NCBI GenBank assembly: GCA_027486795.1
Contig: JAIXOI010000026.1
Span: forward strand, 1 to 60,254
Reading direction: 5' to 3'
Origin: Sphingobacteriales bacterium
GTDB lineage: Bacteria; Bacteroidota; Bacteroidia; Chitinophagales; CAIOSU01
DNA: 60,254 bases
Part shown: positions 44,204 through 53,342 of the stretch, in pieces
Numbering within the stretch: position 1 is the first letter of the stretch
How the letters are laid out: every line of letters starts with the position of its first letter
Notes under the pieces: generated by a model
The model's input: the letters and a program-made list of their open reading frames with translations, nothing else
Databases searched by the model: none
Told to the model about the DNA's origin: nothing
Made by a program: the position numbers and the translations under genes

Positions 44204-44543
44204 CAGCGCTTTTTTATGGAGTAATTGATATTATTTTCTTCAATTGTCAATCATCCTCCAATCGATATTACATATTCGACTTCTAAACAATAAAATTTCT
44301 TTTGCAATCCAATGGCAATAAGCCTTTCAGCAAATTAGTTTAGGTATTCCAAAGCCTATCAGACGTCCAAATGTCACAATCTTTATTACATCGCAAACTA
44401 TTGAATTTCAATTACTTAAAAAGGTTTTTAGTGTTATTTATAGCCCTTTGAGTTCATAAAAAACGGTTTTTTGTTGTTGGAGCACCTATTATCTACAAGT
44501 AGCTTTACCGACGAATGAACATAGTTCATAAAAAACTAAGGCT
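44204..44543. other. 340-nt gene-free region with a 14-bp direct repeat
   Basis: AGTTCATAAAAAAC occurs at 44451-44464 and again at 44523-44536, 72 nt apart in the same orientation. The second copy ends 7 nt before the ATG of the unknown gene at 44544. Between them lies a small A6/T6 hairpin (44459-44472). This may be a regulatory site or the mark of a small duplication. Nothing else is recognised. Confidence 0.5.
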
Positions 44544-45131
44544 ATGAAGAAGATAATAACCCGAGATTACAAGAAACACTTTATCTTGAATATATTGCCT
44601 TGCAGCACCAATAACGAATCTGCAACATACTACGCAAATGCCGAAGAAGCGAAACAATTGAACTTTTGGACCCGCTCGCTGGTGAGGCAATTGATTGCCG
44701 AACCAACTCACTACAAAAACATACAACTGAGAGCCGATAACCTCAAAAAGCAAGGCGGTGCCTTGGCAAGCTTGCAAACCATTGAGGTGCCTGCCCATAC
44801 AAGCGAAACCAAAGCCCCTTTGGTATATTTAGACTTAAACTATAGTGTAAATAAAGAAGTACAATTACTAATCGGTGGCATTGACGTTACAAATGTGGTC
44901 TCTAAATCTGATAAGCTAACCGGCTTGGTTACCCGGTTTTTGAAAGAACTATACGCTGGGCATGAAATGCAATTCGGTGCCGAATCAACGGACTGCTTCA
45001 TAGAGGAGCTTTATCTATTGGACGATGTACAAATGGTGGTTGACGAAAACAACCTTTTCAAATTACAAGTCGACCGTTCGTTGCGAGATTATCTTGTAGC
45101 GCTCAATTCAAGGTTGAGAGTAAATGCTTAA
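44544..45131 (+). CDS. Protein of unknown function
   Basis: It has 195 residues. No signal peptide or membrane helix is seen. The sequence is mixed alpha/beta, with a basic start (MKKIITRDYKKHFILN), a helical segment near 30-75, a beta-rich middle (PLVYLDLNYSVNKEVQLLIGGIDVTNVV) and a helical LVTRFLKELYAG. A terminator hairpin follows the stop by ~85 nt, so it is a single-gene unit. I do not recognise a family. The direct repeats just upstream suggest its own control. Codon use looks like its neighbours'. Confidence 0.7.
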   Translation: MKKIITRDYKKHFILNILPCSTNNESATYYANAEEAKQLNFWTRSLVRQLIAEPTHYKNIQLRADNLKKQGGALASLQTIEVPAHTSETKAPLVYLDLNYSVNKEVQLLIGGIDVTNVVSKSDKLTGLVTRFLKELYAGHEMQFGAESTDCFIEELYLLDDVQMVVDENNLFKLQVDRSLRDYLVALNSRLRVNA

Positions 45132-45214
45132 TTGCATATTGGGGGGATACATGATATGGCGATTTTCCCAAAAAATTATTAATTAATTTCTTGTATCCCC
45201 CTTTATAATACAGC

Positions 45215-45246
45215 AAAAAACCCATGGCTGCGGCTATGGGTTTTTT
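45215..45246 (+). terminator. Terminator of the unknown gene, just upstream of recQ
   Basis: AAAAAACCCAT and ATGGGTTTTTT pair around GGCTGCGGCT. An in-frame ATG of the recQ frame (45224) falls inside this hairpin, so it is unlikely to be the start. Confidence 0.85.
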
Positions 45247-45277
45247 GTTGCCCGCAGCTATACGTAATTTAGCATCC

Positions 45278-47176
45278 ATGCACAACCTGAAGGGTATACT
45301 AGAGCAATACTGGCACTACAAAGAGTTCCGCCCGCTGCAGGAGGATATCATCCAATCAGTTATAGATGGGCGTGATACCTTGGCCATATTGCCAACCGGT
45401 GGCGGCAAATCATTGTGCTACCAAGTGCCGGCAATGGCCTTGCCGGGCATTTGCATAGTGGTTACGCCCCTTATTGCCCTAATGAAGGACCAGATAGCCA
45501 ACTTAAAAAAAAGGGGTATAAAAGGGCTTGCGGTGCATGCCGGCATGACTAGGGAAGAAATTGACCACACTTTTGACAATGCCGTATATGGCAACTTCAA
45601 GTTTTTATATCTTTCTCCAGAACGTTTATCGAGCGAAATACTATTGGCACGCATTGCCAAAATGAAGGTAAACCTATTGGCTATTGACGAAGCACACTGC
45701 ATAAGCCAATGGGGCTATGATTTTAGGCCAGCATACCTCAATATTGCCAACATAAAGCCATTAATACCCAATGTGCCCATTATTGCCCTTACGGCTACTG
45801 CCACACCCAAAGTAAAGGAAGATATACAACTCAGATTGGAGTTTGAAAACCAAAAGGTATTTCAAGCCAGTTTTGCCCGCCCAAACATATCGTTTGTAGT
45901 GCGCCGAACCGACGATAAAATGGGTAAAGTGATGCAAGCGCTAAAAAGCGTGCCTGGTTGCGCCATAATATACGTGCGCAGCAGGCGCAAAACGCAGGAG
46001 GTGGCCGATTTGTTGGGTAAAAAAGGCATTAAAAGCAGCTTTTATCATGCAGGCCTAAGCCATGAGTTGCGTAGCCGCCGACAAGAAGAGTGGATACAAA
46101 ACAAGGTAAGGGTAATGGTGTGCACCAATGCCTTTGGTATGGGCATAGATAAACCCGATGTAAGAACAGTAATCCATATTGATTTGCCCGAAAACGTTGA
46201 ATCATATTATCAAGAGGCCGGCCGTGCGGGCAGAGATGGAAAGCACTCATTTGCGCTATTGTTATACAACCAAATAAACGAAGACGAGATAAATTATAGG
46301 TTGGAAAACAATTTCCCCTCGCCCGAAGAGATTATGAATGTATACAATGCCTTAGGCAACTATTTGCAACTGGCAGTGGGTGCCGGCGAAGGCGAAAGTT
46401 TTTTGATTGATACTACCCAATTCATCAAAAACTTTAACCTAGACCCACCCAAAACATTTGGTGCACTAAAAATATTGGAGCAACATGGGCTGTTAGCACT
46501 CTCTGAAGCAGTGTATATGCCAAGCCGATTGAAGTTTGTAACCGATAAAGAGGAGTTGTATAAGTTTCAGGTAGCAAACCGAAAGTTTGACCCGTTTATA
46601 AAACTGCTACTGCGCTCTTACCCAGGCTTGTTTGAAGAATACACCACTTTTAAAGAAAGTGAGTTGTCTCAAAAAGCGGGGTTGAGCTTAAAAGATATCC
46701 AGAACTACTTGAGTTTCCTTAAAAAAGCAGGTTTGATTGACTATTTGCCCCAAACCGAACAGCCACAGGTAACCTACCTAAAAGCTCGCGAAAACCCCAA
46801 ATACCTGAAAATTGACAAGCGATTTGTATTAGAGCGCAAAACGGTATTTGAGGAACAACTAAAAGCCATATTGGGCTATGCCTTAAACCAACAGCAGTGC
46901 CGAAGCCAATACATGCTGACCTATTTTGGCGAAATAGTTTCGGAGCCGTGTGGACACTGCGATATATGCAAAGAAGGGCACAAAAACACCGATAACAGCG
47001 AGGCCATTAAAAACGCTTTGCACATTGCACTGCAAAACGGCCCATTGAGCAGCACCAATGTGGTACAACTTTTGGCCCAGCATAACCCCGACAGCGTATT
47101 GATGGCCATTAGGCATTTGATTGAGCTTGGGCAAATTTCGCTTACTGACGATAACCAGTTAACTTGGCTAAAGTGA
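45278..47176 (+). CDS. recQ: ATP-dependent DNA helicase RecQ
   Basis: This 3'-5' helicase acts in recombination and fork repair. It has 632 residues from ATG 45278; the upstream ATG at 45224 lies in a terminator. Walker A is PTGGGKSL at 39-46 and the DEAH box is AIDEAHCISQWG near 140. VAINVER-type motifs IV-VI include the QEAGRAGRDGK stretch near 313. The RQC zinc site CRSQYMLTYFGE...CGHCDIC lies near 546-570 and a winged helix follows. The C-terminus is a short HRDC-like or wHTH part. The next gene overlaps its stop by 4 nt. Confidence 0.95.
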   Translation: MHNLKGILEQYWHYKEFRPLQEDIIQSVIDGRDTLAILPTGGGKSLCYQVPAMALPGICIVVTPLIALMKDQIANLKKRGIKGLAVHAGMTREEIDHTFDNAVYGNFKFLYLSPERLSSEILLARIAKMKVNLLAIDEAHCISQWGYDFRPAYLNIANIKPLIPNVPIIALTATATPKVKEDIQLRLEFENQKVFQASFARPNISFVVRRTDDKMGKVMQALKSVPGCAIIYVRSRRKTQEVADLLGKKGIKSSFYHAGLSHELRSRRQEEWIQNKVRVMVCTNAFGMGIDKPDVRTVIHIDLPENVESYYQEAGRAGRDGKHSFALLLYNQINEDEINYRLENNFPSPEEIMNVYNALGNYLQLAVGAGEGESFLIDTTQFIKNFNLDPPKTFGALKILEQHGLLALSEAVYMPSRLKFVTDKEELYKFQVANRKFDPFIKLLLRSYPGLFEEYTTFKESELSQKAGLSLKDIQNYLSFLKKAGLIDYLPQTEQPQVTYLKARENPKYLKIDKRFVLERKTVFEEQLKAILGYALNQQQCRSQYMLTYFGEIVSEPCGHCDICKEGHKNTDNSEAIKNALHIALQNGPLSSTNVVQLLAQHNPDSVLMAIRHLIELGQISLTDDNQLTWLK

Positions 47177-48261
47177 AACACCTCATAGCCACCGTAACCA
47201 ACGATCTCACTTTCGACCGCCGTATGCAGCGCATTTGCCGCACGCTGGCCACCAATGGCTATGCGGTAACGTTAGTTGGCCGCGAGTTGCCAAACTCCAA
47301 GCCGTTGGCCACTGAGCCATTCAAGCAACATAGGCTGAGGTGTTGGTTCAACAAGGGCAAGCTGTTTTACCTTGAGTTCAACATCAGATTATGGTGGTAT
47401 TTGCTTTGGCAAAAGGCAGATTTGGTTTGCGCCATTGACCTTGATACCATTGTGCCCTGTTTTGTAGTTGGAAAATGGAAAGGTTGGAAACGCATATACG
47501 ATGCCCACGAATACTTCAGCGAAGTGCCAGAAGTGGTGCATCGCCCAATGGTAAAGAAAGTTTGGGAATGGGTAGGCAAAATATTTATACCCAAAGCAAA
47601 CCTAGCCTATACTGTCGGCCCTGCATTGGCCGAGATTTTTGCCACACGATATCACATCTCTTTTCACAGCATTCGTAATGTGCCCGATGAAGCAACTAAA
47701 GCCCCTACCCCAACCGAAACAGGCTATCTATTGTATCAAGGAGCTTTGAATAAAGGTCGTGGTTTGGAGGCGCTACTTACCGCTATGCAACACATCAACC
47801 TAAAGCTTAAAATTGCCGGTGAAGGCGATTTGTCTAGCGAGTTAAGAGAGATGGCAAAATCGCTTGGAGTGGCTGATAAAGTCGAGTTTTTGGGCTTTGT
47901 AAAACCTGCCGACCTGCCTGAACTTACCGCTGGTGCTTGGCTTGGGCTTAACTTACTTGAGAACATGGGGTTGAGCTATTACTACTCTTTGGCGAATAAA
48001 TGCTTTGACTACATTCAAGCTGAAGTCCCGGCGTTGCACATGGATTTCCCTGAATACCGAAGTTTGGTCGAAAAATATCCAGTAGCTATTTTACTCAAGG
48101 AACTCTCCCCCGAAGCAATTGTTAATGCTGTAAATACATTGCAGCTTGACGGGCCAAGGTACAATGCCTTAGTAAGCGAATGCAAACAAGTTAAAAAGAA
48201 CTTTACATGGCAATTAGAAGCGCAGAAATTGTTAACATTGTATCGTGACATCAGAAGTTAA
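47173..48261 (+). CDS. GT4-type glycosyltransferase
   Basis: It has 362 residues from GTG 47173, which overlaps the recQ stop (GTGA). A TTG nine bases earlier is the alternative. The N-terminal Rossmann half starts HLIATVTNDLTFDRRMQR; the second half has YLLYQGALNKGRGLEALL near 187 and the KIAGEGDLSSELREMAK region near 216. This is the usual donor-binding half of GT-B family 4 enzymes. The last part lacks a clean E-x7-E motif. It probably adds a sugar in glycan or exopolysaccharide assembly. It is paired with the following glycosyltransferase, which overlaps it by 17 nt. Confidence 0.82.
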   Translation: MKHLIATVTNDLTFDRRMQRICRTLATNGYAVTLVGRELPNSKPLATEPFKQHRLRCWFNKGKLFYLEFNIRLWWYLLWQKADLVCAIDLDTIVPCFVVGKWKGWKRIYDAHEYFSEVPEVVHRPMVKKVWEWVGKIFIPKANLAYTVGPALAEIFATRYHISFHSIRNVPDEATKAPTPTETGYLLYQGALNKGRGLEALLTAMQHINLKLKIAGEGDLSSELREMAKSLGVADKVEFLGFVKPADLPELTAGAWLGLNLLENMGLSYYYSLANKCFDYIQAEVPALHMDFPEYRSLVEKYPVAILLKELSPEAIVNAVNTLQLDGPRYNALVSECKQVKKNFTWQLEAQKLLTLYRDIRS

Positions 48262-49387
48262 GCATATTCACATAGTATCGTTCAACGTACCTTATCCGCC
48301 AAACTATGGAGGGGTTATTGATGTGTTTTACAAGATAAAAGCACTTCACGACCTCGGCGTTAAGGTACACCTTCATACATTTCACTATGGACGGGAAGAG
48401 GCCGAAAAACTGAACCAACTCTGCGAGAAGGTGTATTATTACCCTCGTCAAAAGTTTTACCAAGCCATTTACAGCAGGGTGCCCTATATAGTAGGTTCAA
48501 GACAATCAGATAGCTTGTTATCAACCTTGATTGTCGACGATTACCCAATCCTTTTCGAAGGGCTGCACACCTGCTTCTATTTAAGCCATCCTTCTATTCG
48601 CAACCGCTTTAAAATTGTGCGCATGCACAATATTGAGTGGGATTATTACAATAGCTTAGGTAAAGCGGAGCGAAATTTCTTTCGCAAGTTTTACTTTTAT
48701 GCTGAGTCGAAAAAGCTAAAGGAGTACGAGGAAGTGTTGCGCGATGCTAACTTGATTGTAGGCATATCAACAAGCGATACAGAATACTTAGGCGAGCGTT
48801 TTAAAAATGTAGCCCACCTCCCAGCCTTCCATCACAATACAGCAGTAGGCAGTAAAGTTGGGCATGGCGATTATGCGCTATACCATGGCAACCTGAGTGT
48901 GCAAGAAAACAACCAAGCAGCCATATACCTTACGCGTAAAATATTCGACAATATTGGGCATCGGTTAAAAATAGCTGGCAGCAAACCATCGAGTATGCTA
49001 CAGCAGGAAGTGAAAACAAGACCTAATTTCGAGCTATTTGCCAGCCCAGATGACACTACTATGGCCTCGCTTATTGGCAATGCGCATATCAATGTTTTGC
49101 CAACTTTTCAAGCAACTGGTGTAAAGCTGAAGCTAATAAATGCCCTTTTCAACGGGCGTTTTTGTGTGGTAAACAAACCGATGATTGAAAACACTGGACT
49201 AGAAAGCCTTTGCGTTGTTTGCGACTCGGCAGATGAAATGAAAGCCGCCATCAAAAACCTGTTCGACCAAGAGTTTACGCAAACGGAGTTAGACAAAAGA
49301 ATAGCAGTGCTCGAGGCTAACTACTCAAATGCTGCTAATGCCAGGCATCTAATGCAATTAGTTTGGCCCGCGATTTCGGTAGGATAG
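48245..49387 (+). CDS. GT4-type glycosyltransferase
   Basis: It has 380 residues, starting at GTG 48245 inside the end of the preceding gene. The N-terminal half carries VSFNVPYPPNYGGVIDVFYKI, the glycine-rich acceptor-side loop of GT-B enzymes. The second half has ALYHGNLSVQENNQAAIYL near 213 and a donor site around NVLPTFQATGVKLKLINALFNGRF near 283. The overlap suggests the two transferases act on one glycan. Their coupling to recQ seems chance or local transcription rather than function. Confidence 0.82.
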   Translation: MTSEVKHIHIVSFNVPYPPNYGGVIDVFYKIKALHDLGVKVHLHTFHYGREEAEKLNQLCEKVYYYPRQKFYQAIYSRVPYIVGSRQSDSLLSTLIVDDYPILFEGLHTCFYLSHPSIRNRFKIVRMHNIEWDYYNSLGKAERNFFRKFYFYAESKKLKEYEEVLRDANLIVGISTSDTEYLGERFKNVAHLPAFHHNTAVGSKVGHGDYALYHGNLSVQENNQAAIYLTRKIFDNIGHRLKIAGSKPSSMLQQEVKTRPNFELFASPDDTTMASLIGNAHINVLPTFQATGVKLKLINALFNGRFCVVNKPMIENTGLESLCVVCDSADEMKAAIKNLFDQEFTQTELDKRIAVLEANYSNAANARHLMQLVWPAISVG

Positions 49388-49410
49388 ATTTATTAATAGC
49401 GCTTGCCGAG

Positions 49411-50100
49411 TTAAATACTCATGTGCTCTTCATCCTTTATGGTGCCATTACTGCACCTAATAATTCGAGACGGGAATTTCTCTATGATGTGATAGTTATG
49501 TGTCGCCATAAGCACTGCCGTATTAAGCTCTTTGTTGAGCATGATAAGCAGTTGCATAATGTCGTCGCTGGTATCTGGGTCAAGGTTTCCAGTAGGCTCA
49601 TCCGCCAATATCAATTCGGGGTCATTGAGCAAAGCCCTGGCTATTGATACGCGCTGTTGCTCGCCACCCGAAAGCTCGTGAGGAAATCTAAAACCTTTGG
49701 TTTGCAAACCCACCTTGCTCAGCACTTCGTCGGCCTTTTGGCTCATTTTTTTTTCGTCGCTCCAGCCAGTGGCCTTCATTACAAACGTCAAATTATCAGT
49801 AACACTTCTATCGGTAAGCAGCTGAAAATCCTGGAAAACAATACCCAGTTTGCGCCTCAAATAAGGTATATCTTTCGTTTTAAGGGCATTTAAATCATAA
49901 CCCACCACTCTACCGGTTCCTTGGTCGAGCAATAGATCGCCATACAAGGTTTTCATTAGGCTACTTTTGCCACTACCAGTTTTACCAATAAGGTAAACAA
50001 ACTCCCCTTGTTTTACCTCAAGCCCTACCCCATTAAGCACCAAGGTTTTACCCTGATACACAAATGCATTGTGCAGTTCCAAAATGGTTTCAGCGCTCAT
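49411..50100 (-). CDS. ftsE: Cell-division ABC ATPase FtsE
   Basis: It has 229 residues. Walker A is GKTGSGKSS at ~39-47, the Q-loop is [17 protein letters not shown] near 87, the signature [15 protein letters not shown] near 142 and Walker [15 protein letters not shown] near 160. The spacing and the DFQLL form match FtsE, which with FtsX controls cell-wall hydrolases at the septum. FtsX is not adjacent. A -7 box lies 22 nt upstream. Confidence 0.88.
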   Translation of the reverse strand: MSAETILELHNAFVYQGKTLVLNGVGLEVKQGEFVYLIGKTGSGKSSLMKTLYGDLLLDQGTGRVVGYDLNALKTKDIPYLRRKLGIVFQDFQLLTDRSVTDNLTFVMKATGWSDEKKMSQKADEVLSKVGLQTKGFRFPHELSGGEQQRVSIARALLNDPELILADEPTGNLDPDTSDDIMQLLIMLNKELNTAVLMATHNYHIIEKFPSRIIRCSNGTIKDEEHMSI

Positions 50101-50121
50101 ATAATCGGTGTTTGCCTAGGG

Positions 50122-50129
50122 CAAATATA
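50122..50129 (-). promoter_or_regulatory. -7 promoter box for ftsE
   Basis: The minus strand reads TATATTTG (TAnnTTTG), 21 nt before the ATG at 50100. It lies between the response-regulator stop and ftsE, so ftsE can be transcribed alone. Confidence 0.55.
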
Positions 50130-50157
50130 GCTAATTAGTAACGCAGTAGACCTGCAA

Positions 50158-50679
50158 TTAGTATTCGGCCGACGTAACTAGGTAAATAACGAAACCAATC
50201 AGGAACAAAATAAACAAACCGAGAATGGTGTATGCTATTTTGGTGCTTTCCTTAAACTTAGAAGCTACGGTTTCTTTGTTTATTTCGTGAATTACGTTGC
50301 GAACCACCAGTTGTGCGCGAGCATAGGCAGTTTCATTCTTGATGATGTAATCTTTAGCACCATAGTCATAACAAGTAACGGCCACTTCAATTTTATCTTG
50401 GTGCGACATCATTACTACAGGTATTTCGGGGCGCTTGTTCTTGATTTTCTTTAAAACCTCAACACCATCAGATGCTTCTTTGTCTTCACCATCAAAATAA
50501 TAGTCCAATATAATCAAATCAGGATTTGCAGGTAAGTCAACCATTGCATCATCCCCGTTGGTATAAGTTCTTATATCTAGGGTGTAAGGCAGGTGCTTGC
50601 TAAGGTGTTCTTTTAACAATAAAAGGTGCTTTGCATCATCATCAACAAGAAAAATGAGGTACTTGCGATCTTGGGCCAT
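50158..50679 (-). CDS. Response regulator receiver domain with C-terminal transmembrane helix
   Basis: It has 173 residues. A full receiver domain (1-~130) has the acidic pocket VDDDA at 12-16, phospho-acceptor Asp59 in LIILDYYFD, Ser92 in MMSHQD and Lys109 in YGAKDYI. After a short helical linker (~131-147), residues 148-168 (IAYTILGLFILFLIGFVIYL) form one membrane helix, leaving a tiny tail. There is no DNA-binding output domain. Such a tail-anchored receiver is unusual; it may hold a phosphorylated receiver at the membrane to sequester or scaffold a partner. No histidine kinase lies nearby. A -7 box is 31 nt upstream. Confidence 0.85.
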   Translation of the reverse strand: MAQDRKYLIFLVDDDAKHLLLLKEHLSKHLPYTLDIRTYTNGDDAMVDLPANPDLIILDYYFDGEDKEASDGVEVLKKIKNKRPEIPVVMMSHQDKIEVAVTCYDYGAKDYIIKNETAYARAQLVVRNVIHEINKETVASKFKESTKIAYTILGLFILFLIGFVIYLVTSAEY

Positions 50680-50709
50680 ATTGGGAGTCGTTTATTTGTC
50701 TAAAGATTG

Positions 50710-50717
50710 CAAAAATA
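50710..50717 (-). promoter_or_regulatory. -7 promoter box for the membrane-tethered response regulator
   Basis: The minus strand reads TATTTTTG (TAnnTTTG), 30 nt before the ATG at 50679. Confidence 0.55.
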
Positions 50718-50961
50718 TCAATCATATCCAACGAAAGCTAACTTGTAACAAGTTAATTTGAAGATATTATTAAGTTTTCCACATTTTTTCCACGAGTTGT
50801 TTCTGTAGCGGCAAATTAACAGGAGATTAAAATTATTTGCAGCGCATCGAAACTTATTCAATATTGCCGTATATTGTATCTTGTGAAATAGGTTGCATGG
50901 CCTATCAATGTTAAACAGATATTTATTTTAACAAACCGTTGCTTATTGAACATACCTCTAC

Positions 50962-51312
50962 ATGAACCTATTAGTTAAAGTAACTTTAATGGCATTTTGC
51001 TTTGTGGCACCTTTGTGCGCATTTGCACAAGTGCCTCAGCAAATAAATGTGCCTGAGGTAAGGCATTACCCCAATCCGGTGGGTAACAGTAGTTTCGTAA
51101 ATATCACTTTTTCTTTGCCTATCAACTCTTACGTCAGCCTTAAAATTTTCAACCCGTTGGGTATCCAGTTGAAAGAGCTGGTAAATGGAAACCTAGTTGC
51201 AGGCGACCATAACATTCCGTTTGATGTTTCGGTAATAAACGAGGGTGTCTATTTTTACACATTGCGTGTAAACGACCATTCGGAAACCAAGAAACTAACG
51301 ATAAAAAAATAA
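50962..51312 (+). CDS. Small secreted protein made almost only of a T9SS type A sorting domain
   Basis: It has 116 residues. After a signal peptide (to CAFAQ, ~23) comes a short linker and then VRHYPNPVGNSSFVNITFSL, the YPNP opening of the T9SS type A C-terminal domain. This continues to GVYFYTLRVNDHSETKKLTIKK at the very end. There is no cargo domain in front. The gene ends 5 nt from the convergent queD stop. It may be a stand-alone sorting-domain protein, a remnant of a larger one, or a small surface anchor. Confidence 0.8.
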   Translation: MNLLVKVTLMAFCFVAPLCAFAQVPQQINVPEVRHYPNPVGNSSFVNITFSLPINSYVSLKIFNPLGIQLKELVNGNLVAGDHNIPFDVSVINEGVYFYTLRVNDHSETKKLTIKK

Positions 51313-51317
51313 AAGGC

Positions 51318-51725
51318 TCAAACGGGGTACTCAACCACGTTACGTTCCGTTTCATAAAGCTTAATGTGCAAATCGTATTGCGCAGGTAGTTCAGCCCTAA
51401 TTCGGTTGTATATAACGTAAGCAATGTGCTCAGCAGTAGGTATTAGCTCCGCAAAATCGGTTACATCCAAGTTCAGGTTTCGGTGGTCAAATCGCTCAAC
51501 CACTTCGGCATCAATAATATCCTTTACTATTTTCAAATCGATTACATAACCCGTCTCCGGGTCAACTTCGCCAGTAACCTTTACTTCAAGGTTGTAATTA
51601 TGCCCATGAAAATTTACATTATTGCAAAGGCCAAAAACCTCATTGTTCTTTTCCATGCTCCAATCGGGCCTATACAAACGGTGTGCGGCATTAAAGTGAG
51701 CCTTGCGTATTACTGACATCCTCAT
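51318..51725 (-). CDS. queD: 6-carboxytetrahydropterin synthase family (QueD/PTPS)
   Basis: It converts dihydroneopterin triphosphate to 6-carboxytetrahydropterin on the queuosine path, or to a related pterin. It has 135 residues. The zinc histidines are His15 in NAAHRL and His40/His42 in FHGHNYN; Cys34 in GLCNN is the likely catalytic cysteine. HRNLN near 82 and the ELIPTAEHIA helix close the fold. A -7 box lies 26 nt upstream, inside the 3' end of the SpoIIE gene. queA, later in the same pathway, lies at 41674. Confidence 0.9.
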   Translation of the reverse strand: MRMSVIRKAHFNAAHRLYRPDWSMEKNNEVFGLCNNVNFHGHNYNLEVKVTGEVDPETGYVIDLKIVKDIIDAEVVERFDHRNLNLDVTDFAELIPTAEHIAYVIYNRIRAELPAQYDLHIKLYETERNVVEYPV

Positions 51726-51740
51726 TTTCGACAGTTGTGT

Positions 51741-53237
51741 TTAAAATGCAACAAAGGTAGCAGCTTTTTGGTTTAGCTCAGCTGGTTGGGGCACATTGGT
51801 TTGGTCACTCAACTTCATTATGAGGCAAGTTAAATCATCATCATAATTTTCTTGTTGCACAAATCGCCTCAAATCGAGCTGTAAATGGCGCAGCATGCTT
51901 TCTGGCTGCAAGTGCTTATTACTGTCAATAAAATCGGTTAGGCGTTGTTCTTCGTAAAGCACATCGTTTTTATCCGCAGCTTCCGATACGCCATCGGTAT
52001 AGGCAATTAGCATATCGCCAGGTTTTAGTTGGACAACTTCGGTTTCAAAAAGATAGTTGTCATCAAAAAAACCGAGAATGGTTCCGCCCTTTTGCAGCAG
52101 TTGGCTCTGGTCATTTTTGGCATTTACTATTATTGGGGCAGGATGACCGCAGTTTACGCTTTCCAGTTGTTGGGTAGTTTGGTTATAAACCCCTACCCAA
52201 CCAGTAATAAACCGGCCATCTTCCATGATGCGGCAAAGCACGCCATTAAGTCTAGTTACAAACTGGTCAAGGCGGAAGTGCGCAGTGTTGTTTAAATGCG
52301 TTTCGATGTAAGAATGTAATGTTGATACCATTATTGATGCCGGCAAACCTTTGCCCGATACATCGGCTACTACAACCAAAAACCGGTCTTTATCTACTTT
52401 CCGCACATTATAGTAATCTCCGCCCACTTCTTTCGACCATTGCATAAAAGCCGCCACTTCTGCTGCTTCAATTTTGGGCAGTTGTTCTGGAATCAAGCGC
52501 TCCATTACCTTTTTTGCCAATTGCAACTCTTGGGTAAACTGGTCGTTGTGCTGCCTAACCTTGTTTAACAGGCCCATTATCTTGTCTTCGTAGCGCTTGT
52601 TCTCAGTTTGGTAAAAGGAAATACTACCGTACATAAAAAACAATAGCACCATGGGCATTACAGTAGCTTGGTAGTATTGGTGAAAAACCAGCCCAAACTG
52701 CGCATGGCCCACCCCGCAAACATCATGAACAAAATCGAAAAGCAACAGGCATACTACGTTTATGCCAAGTGCCAGATAAAACATAAACCGTTCGCTTATA
52801 TCTATTAAAAACAACGGAAGCAAACTAATAGCTACTAAATAGTAGCGCGGGGTGTAAAAGTGGTACTCGCTTACCACAAAATTGGTTGCGGTGCTATATA
52901 CTTTAAGCATTACTATTATTACCAACACCATTAAAGGCATTAATACCCCAAAAACCAAACGGCTATACTTGGTAAAACCTAAGTGGTTGAGGCTCAAAGC
53001 CAAAACGGGGATGGCCATTATAGAACCTACCAAATAGGTTACATCTTCATTTCCGTTTGCTAATGAAAAAATAAAGGTAATTAATGCCGAAATGGCAAAA
53101 GTGATAATACTGAGCCTGTTGGATAGTTGTATTTTTTTTCGAACCCTATTTTCGGTATCGGTACGTATACCCAACTCTGATATGGTGGCCCATAACTTGC
53201 CGTACCTTTGCGTAATATTGTTTAAAGCTCCATCCAT
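51741..53237 (-). CDS. Membrane PP2C/SpoIIE-type serine/threonine phosphatase
   Basis: It has 498 residues. Six helices lie between ~34 and ~215 (for example LSIITFAISALITFIFSL), then a coiled-coil linker (~216-250, rich in K/Q/E), and the SpoIIE domain from ~255. Its metal motifs are DYYNVRKV near 275, VVVADVSGKGLPA near 290, NCGHPAPIIV near 363, AYTDGVSEAAD near 410 and DDDLTCLIMKL near 470. These enzymes dephosphorylate anti-sigma antagonists or related partners; none is encoded next door. The sensing part is the membrane domain, not a PAS/GAF. Confidence 0.9.
   Translation of the reverse strand: MDGALNNITQRYGKLWATISELGIRTDTENRVRKKIQLSNRLSIITFAISALITFIFSLANGNEDVTYLVGSIMAIPVLALSLNHLGFTKYSRLVFGVLMPLMVLVIIVMLKVYSTATNFVVSEYHFYTPRYYLVAISLLPLFLIDISERFMFYLALGINVVCLLLFDFVHDVCGVGHAQFGLVFHQYYQATVMPMVLLFFMYGSISFYQTENKRYEDKIMGLLNKVRQHNDQFTQELQLAKKVMERLIPEQLPKIEAAEVAAFMQWSKEVGGDYYNVRKVDKDRFLVVVADVSGKGLPASIMVSTLHSYIETHLNNTAHFRLDQFVTRLNGVLCRIMEDGRFITGWVGVYNQTTQQLESVNCGHPAPIIVNAKNDQSQLLQKGGTILGFFDDNYLFETEVVQLKPGDMLIAYTDGVSEAADKNDVLYEEQRLTDFIDSNKHLQPESMLRHLQLDLRRFVQQENYDDDLTCLIMKLSDQTNVPQPAELNQKAATFVAF
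51752..51759 (-). promoter_or_regulatory. -7 promoter box for queD
   Basis: The minus strand reads TACCTTTG (TAnnTTTG), 26 nt before the queD ATG, within the end of the SpoIIE coding sequence. Confidence 0.5.
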
Positions 53238-53284
53238 CGAATCGTGCCCTTAAGGTAAGCAGGATATATTACGCAGATAGCCAG

Positions 53285-53317
53285 AAAAGGTTTATGCTGA
53301 TAACACATAAACCTTTT
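53285..53317 (-). terminator. Terminator of the lipoprotein gene at 53343
   Basis: A 12-bp perfect stem, AAAAGGTTTATG/CATAAACCTTTT, with a 9-nt loop lies 26 nt after the minus-strand stop. Confidence 0.8.
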
Positions 53318-53342
53318 GTTAAACTAACTTTGACCTTAATTA

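Noticed and set aside
45224-45277. Upstream ATG of the recQ frame
   Set aside because: It lies inside a strong terminator hairpin and adds 18 residues without likeness to RecQ.
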